A stretch of 64,000 nt of DNA from Quadrisphaera sp. RL12-1S (GTDB taxonomy: Bacteria > Actinomycetota > Actinomycetes > Actinomycetales > Quadrisphaeraceae): positions 1 to 64,000 of the forward strand of contig NZ_JACNME010000018.1 of NCBI RefSeq assembly GCF_014270065.1. The letters are read 5' to 3'. The first letter of the stretch is position 1. Each line of letters opens with the position of its first letter. Shown piece after piece: positions 63,867 to 64,000 of this stretch. The notes below the pieces were generated by a model. That model was given only the letters and a program-made list of their open reading frames with translations. It was not told the DNA's origin and made no database searches. The position numbers were made by a program, and so were the translations under genes.

Positions 63867-64000
63867 GTGGACATCGACATGGCGGCGCTGCGCGCCGTGG
63901 AGCGCGAGCGCGAGATCCCCCTCGACGTGCTGGTGACGGCCATCGAGCAGGCGCTGCTCGTGGCCTACCACCGCACCGAGGGCTCGCAGCCCCGGGCGCG
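63867..64000 (+). CDS. nusA: Transcription termination/antitermination factor NusA, N-terminal fragment (cut by window end)
   Basis: Only about 44 codons are visible: VDIDMAALRAVEREREIPLDVLVTAIEQALLVAYHRTEGSQ, the NusA N-terminal RNA-polymerase-binding helix pattern. GTG 63867 is directly after rimP; ATG 63879 is an alternative start. The rest of the gene (S1 and KH domains) lies outside the window. Confidence 0.9.
   Translation, partial: MDIDMAALRAVEREREIPLDVLVTAIEQALLVAYHRTEGSQPRA

Overview
The window is a very G+C-rich chromosomal segment of an actinomycete. GTG starts predominate, several genes have a -10 hexamer only 6-8 nt before the start codon, and the gene order is the classical actinobacterial housekeeping block: smc-ftsY-amt-glnK-glnD-ffh, rpsP-khpA-rimM-trmD-rplS-lepB-rnhB-DUF2469-yraN-comM-dprA-xerC-whiG, rpsB-tsf-pyrH-frr-cdsA-rlmN, then dxr-rseP-ispG-GNAT, proS, and rimP-nusA at the right edge. 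A WhiG-type sigma factor and the overall order would fit a Kineosporiaceae-like genus (Kineococcus/Quadrisphaera type). That placement is a guess from gene content; no rRNA or tRNA gene is present to test it.

Layout. 1-8.2 kb: the C-terminal part of SMC, the SRP receptor FtsY, and an ammonium-sensing group (Amt, PII, GlnD) with a GlnR-like box upstream. 8.3-9.9 kb: Ffh. 9.9-13.6 kb: an amidohydrolase and a complete amino-acid ABC importer that interrupt the usual ffh-rpsP link. 13.6-18.6 kb: ribosomal protein S16, KhpA, 16S maturation (RimM), tRNA m1G37 (TrmD), L19 with a structured leader, signal peptidase I, RNase HII and a DUF2469 protein. 18.7-23.9 kb: UPF0102, ComM-like ATPase, DprA, XerC-type recombinase and WhiG. 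23.8-24.4 kb: an M23 peptidase on the minus strand. 24.4-30.3 kb: rpsB-tsf-pyrH-frr-cdsA-rlmN.

30.5-52.1 kb is an accessory stretch of about 21.6 kb between rlmN and dxr. It holds an LLM oxidoreductase, an ABC-F ATPase, a DivIVA-like protein, a secreted GH43 glycosidase with an unusual basic tail, a fused PabB-PabC, a small HTH/membrane operon and a PPOX/F420 protein. It also carries an amine or amino-acid catabolic cluster (APC permease, Lrp regulator and class III aminotransferase, divergent from a saccharopine-dehydrogenase-like enzyme, with GabT a few kb away). A solitary AAA ATPase, a GNAT protein, a broken FemX-like gene, an alpha/beta hydrolase, a zinc metallopeptidase and a flippase-like membrane protein complete it.

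52.1-64 kb returns to the core: MEP-pathway enzymes (Dxr, IspG) around the site-2 protease RseP, an NCS2 uracil permease, proS, a TSUP transporter, a DUF4439 lipoprotein, rimP and the start of nusA. Between the uracil permease and proS sits a gene for an AbiEi-like/DUF559 (Vsr-fold) protein bracketed by two copies of one palindromic repeat; the second copy begins inside the gene and encodes its last residues. This gene-plus-palindrome unit is the most unusual object in the window. No CRISPR array, prophage, insertion sequence, rRNA or tRNA gene was seen.
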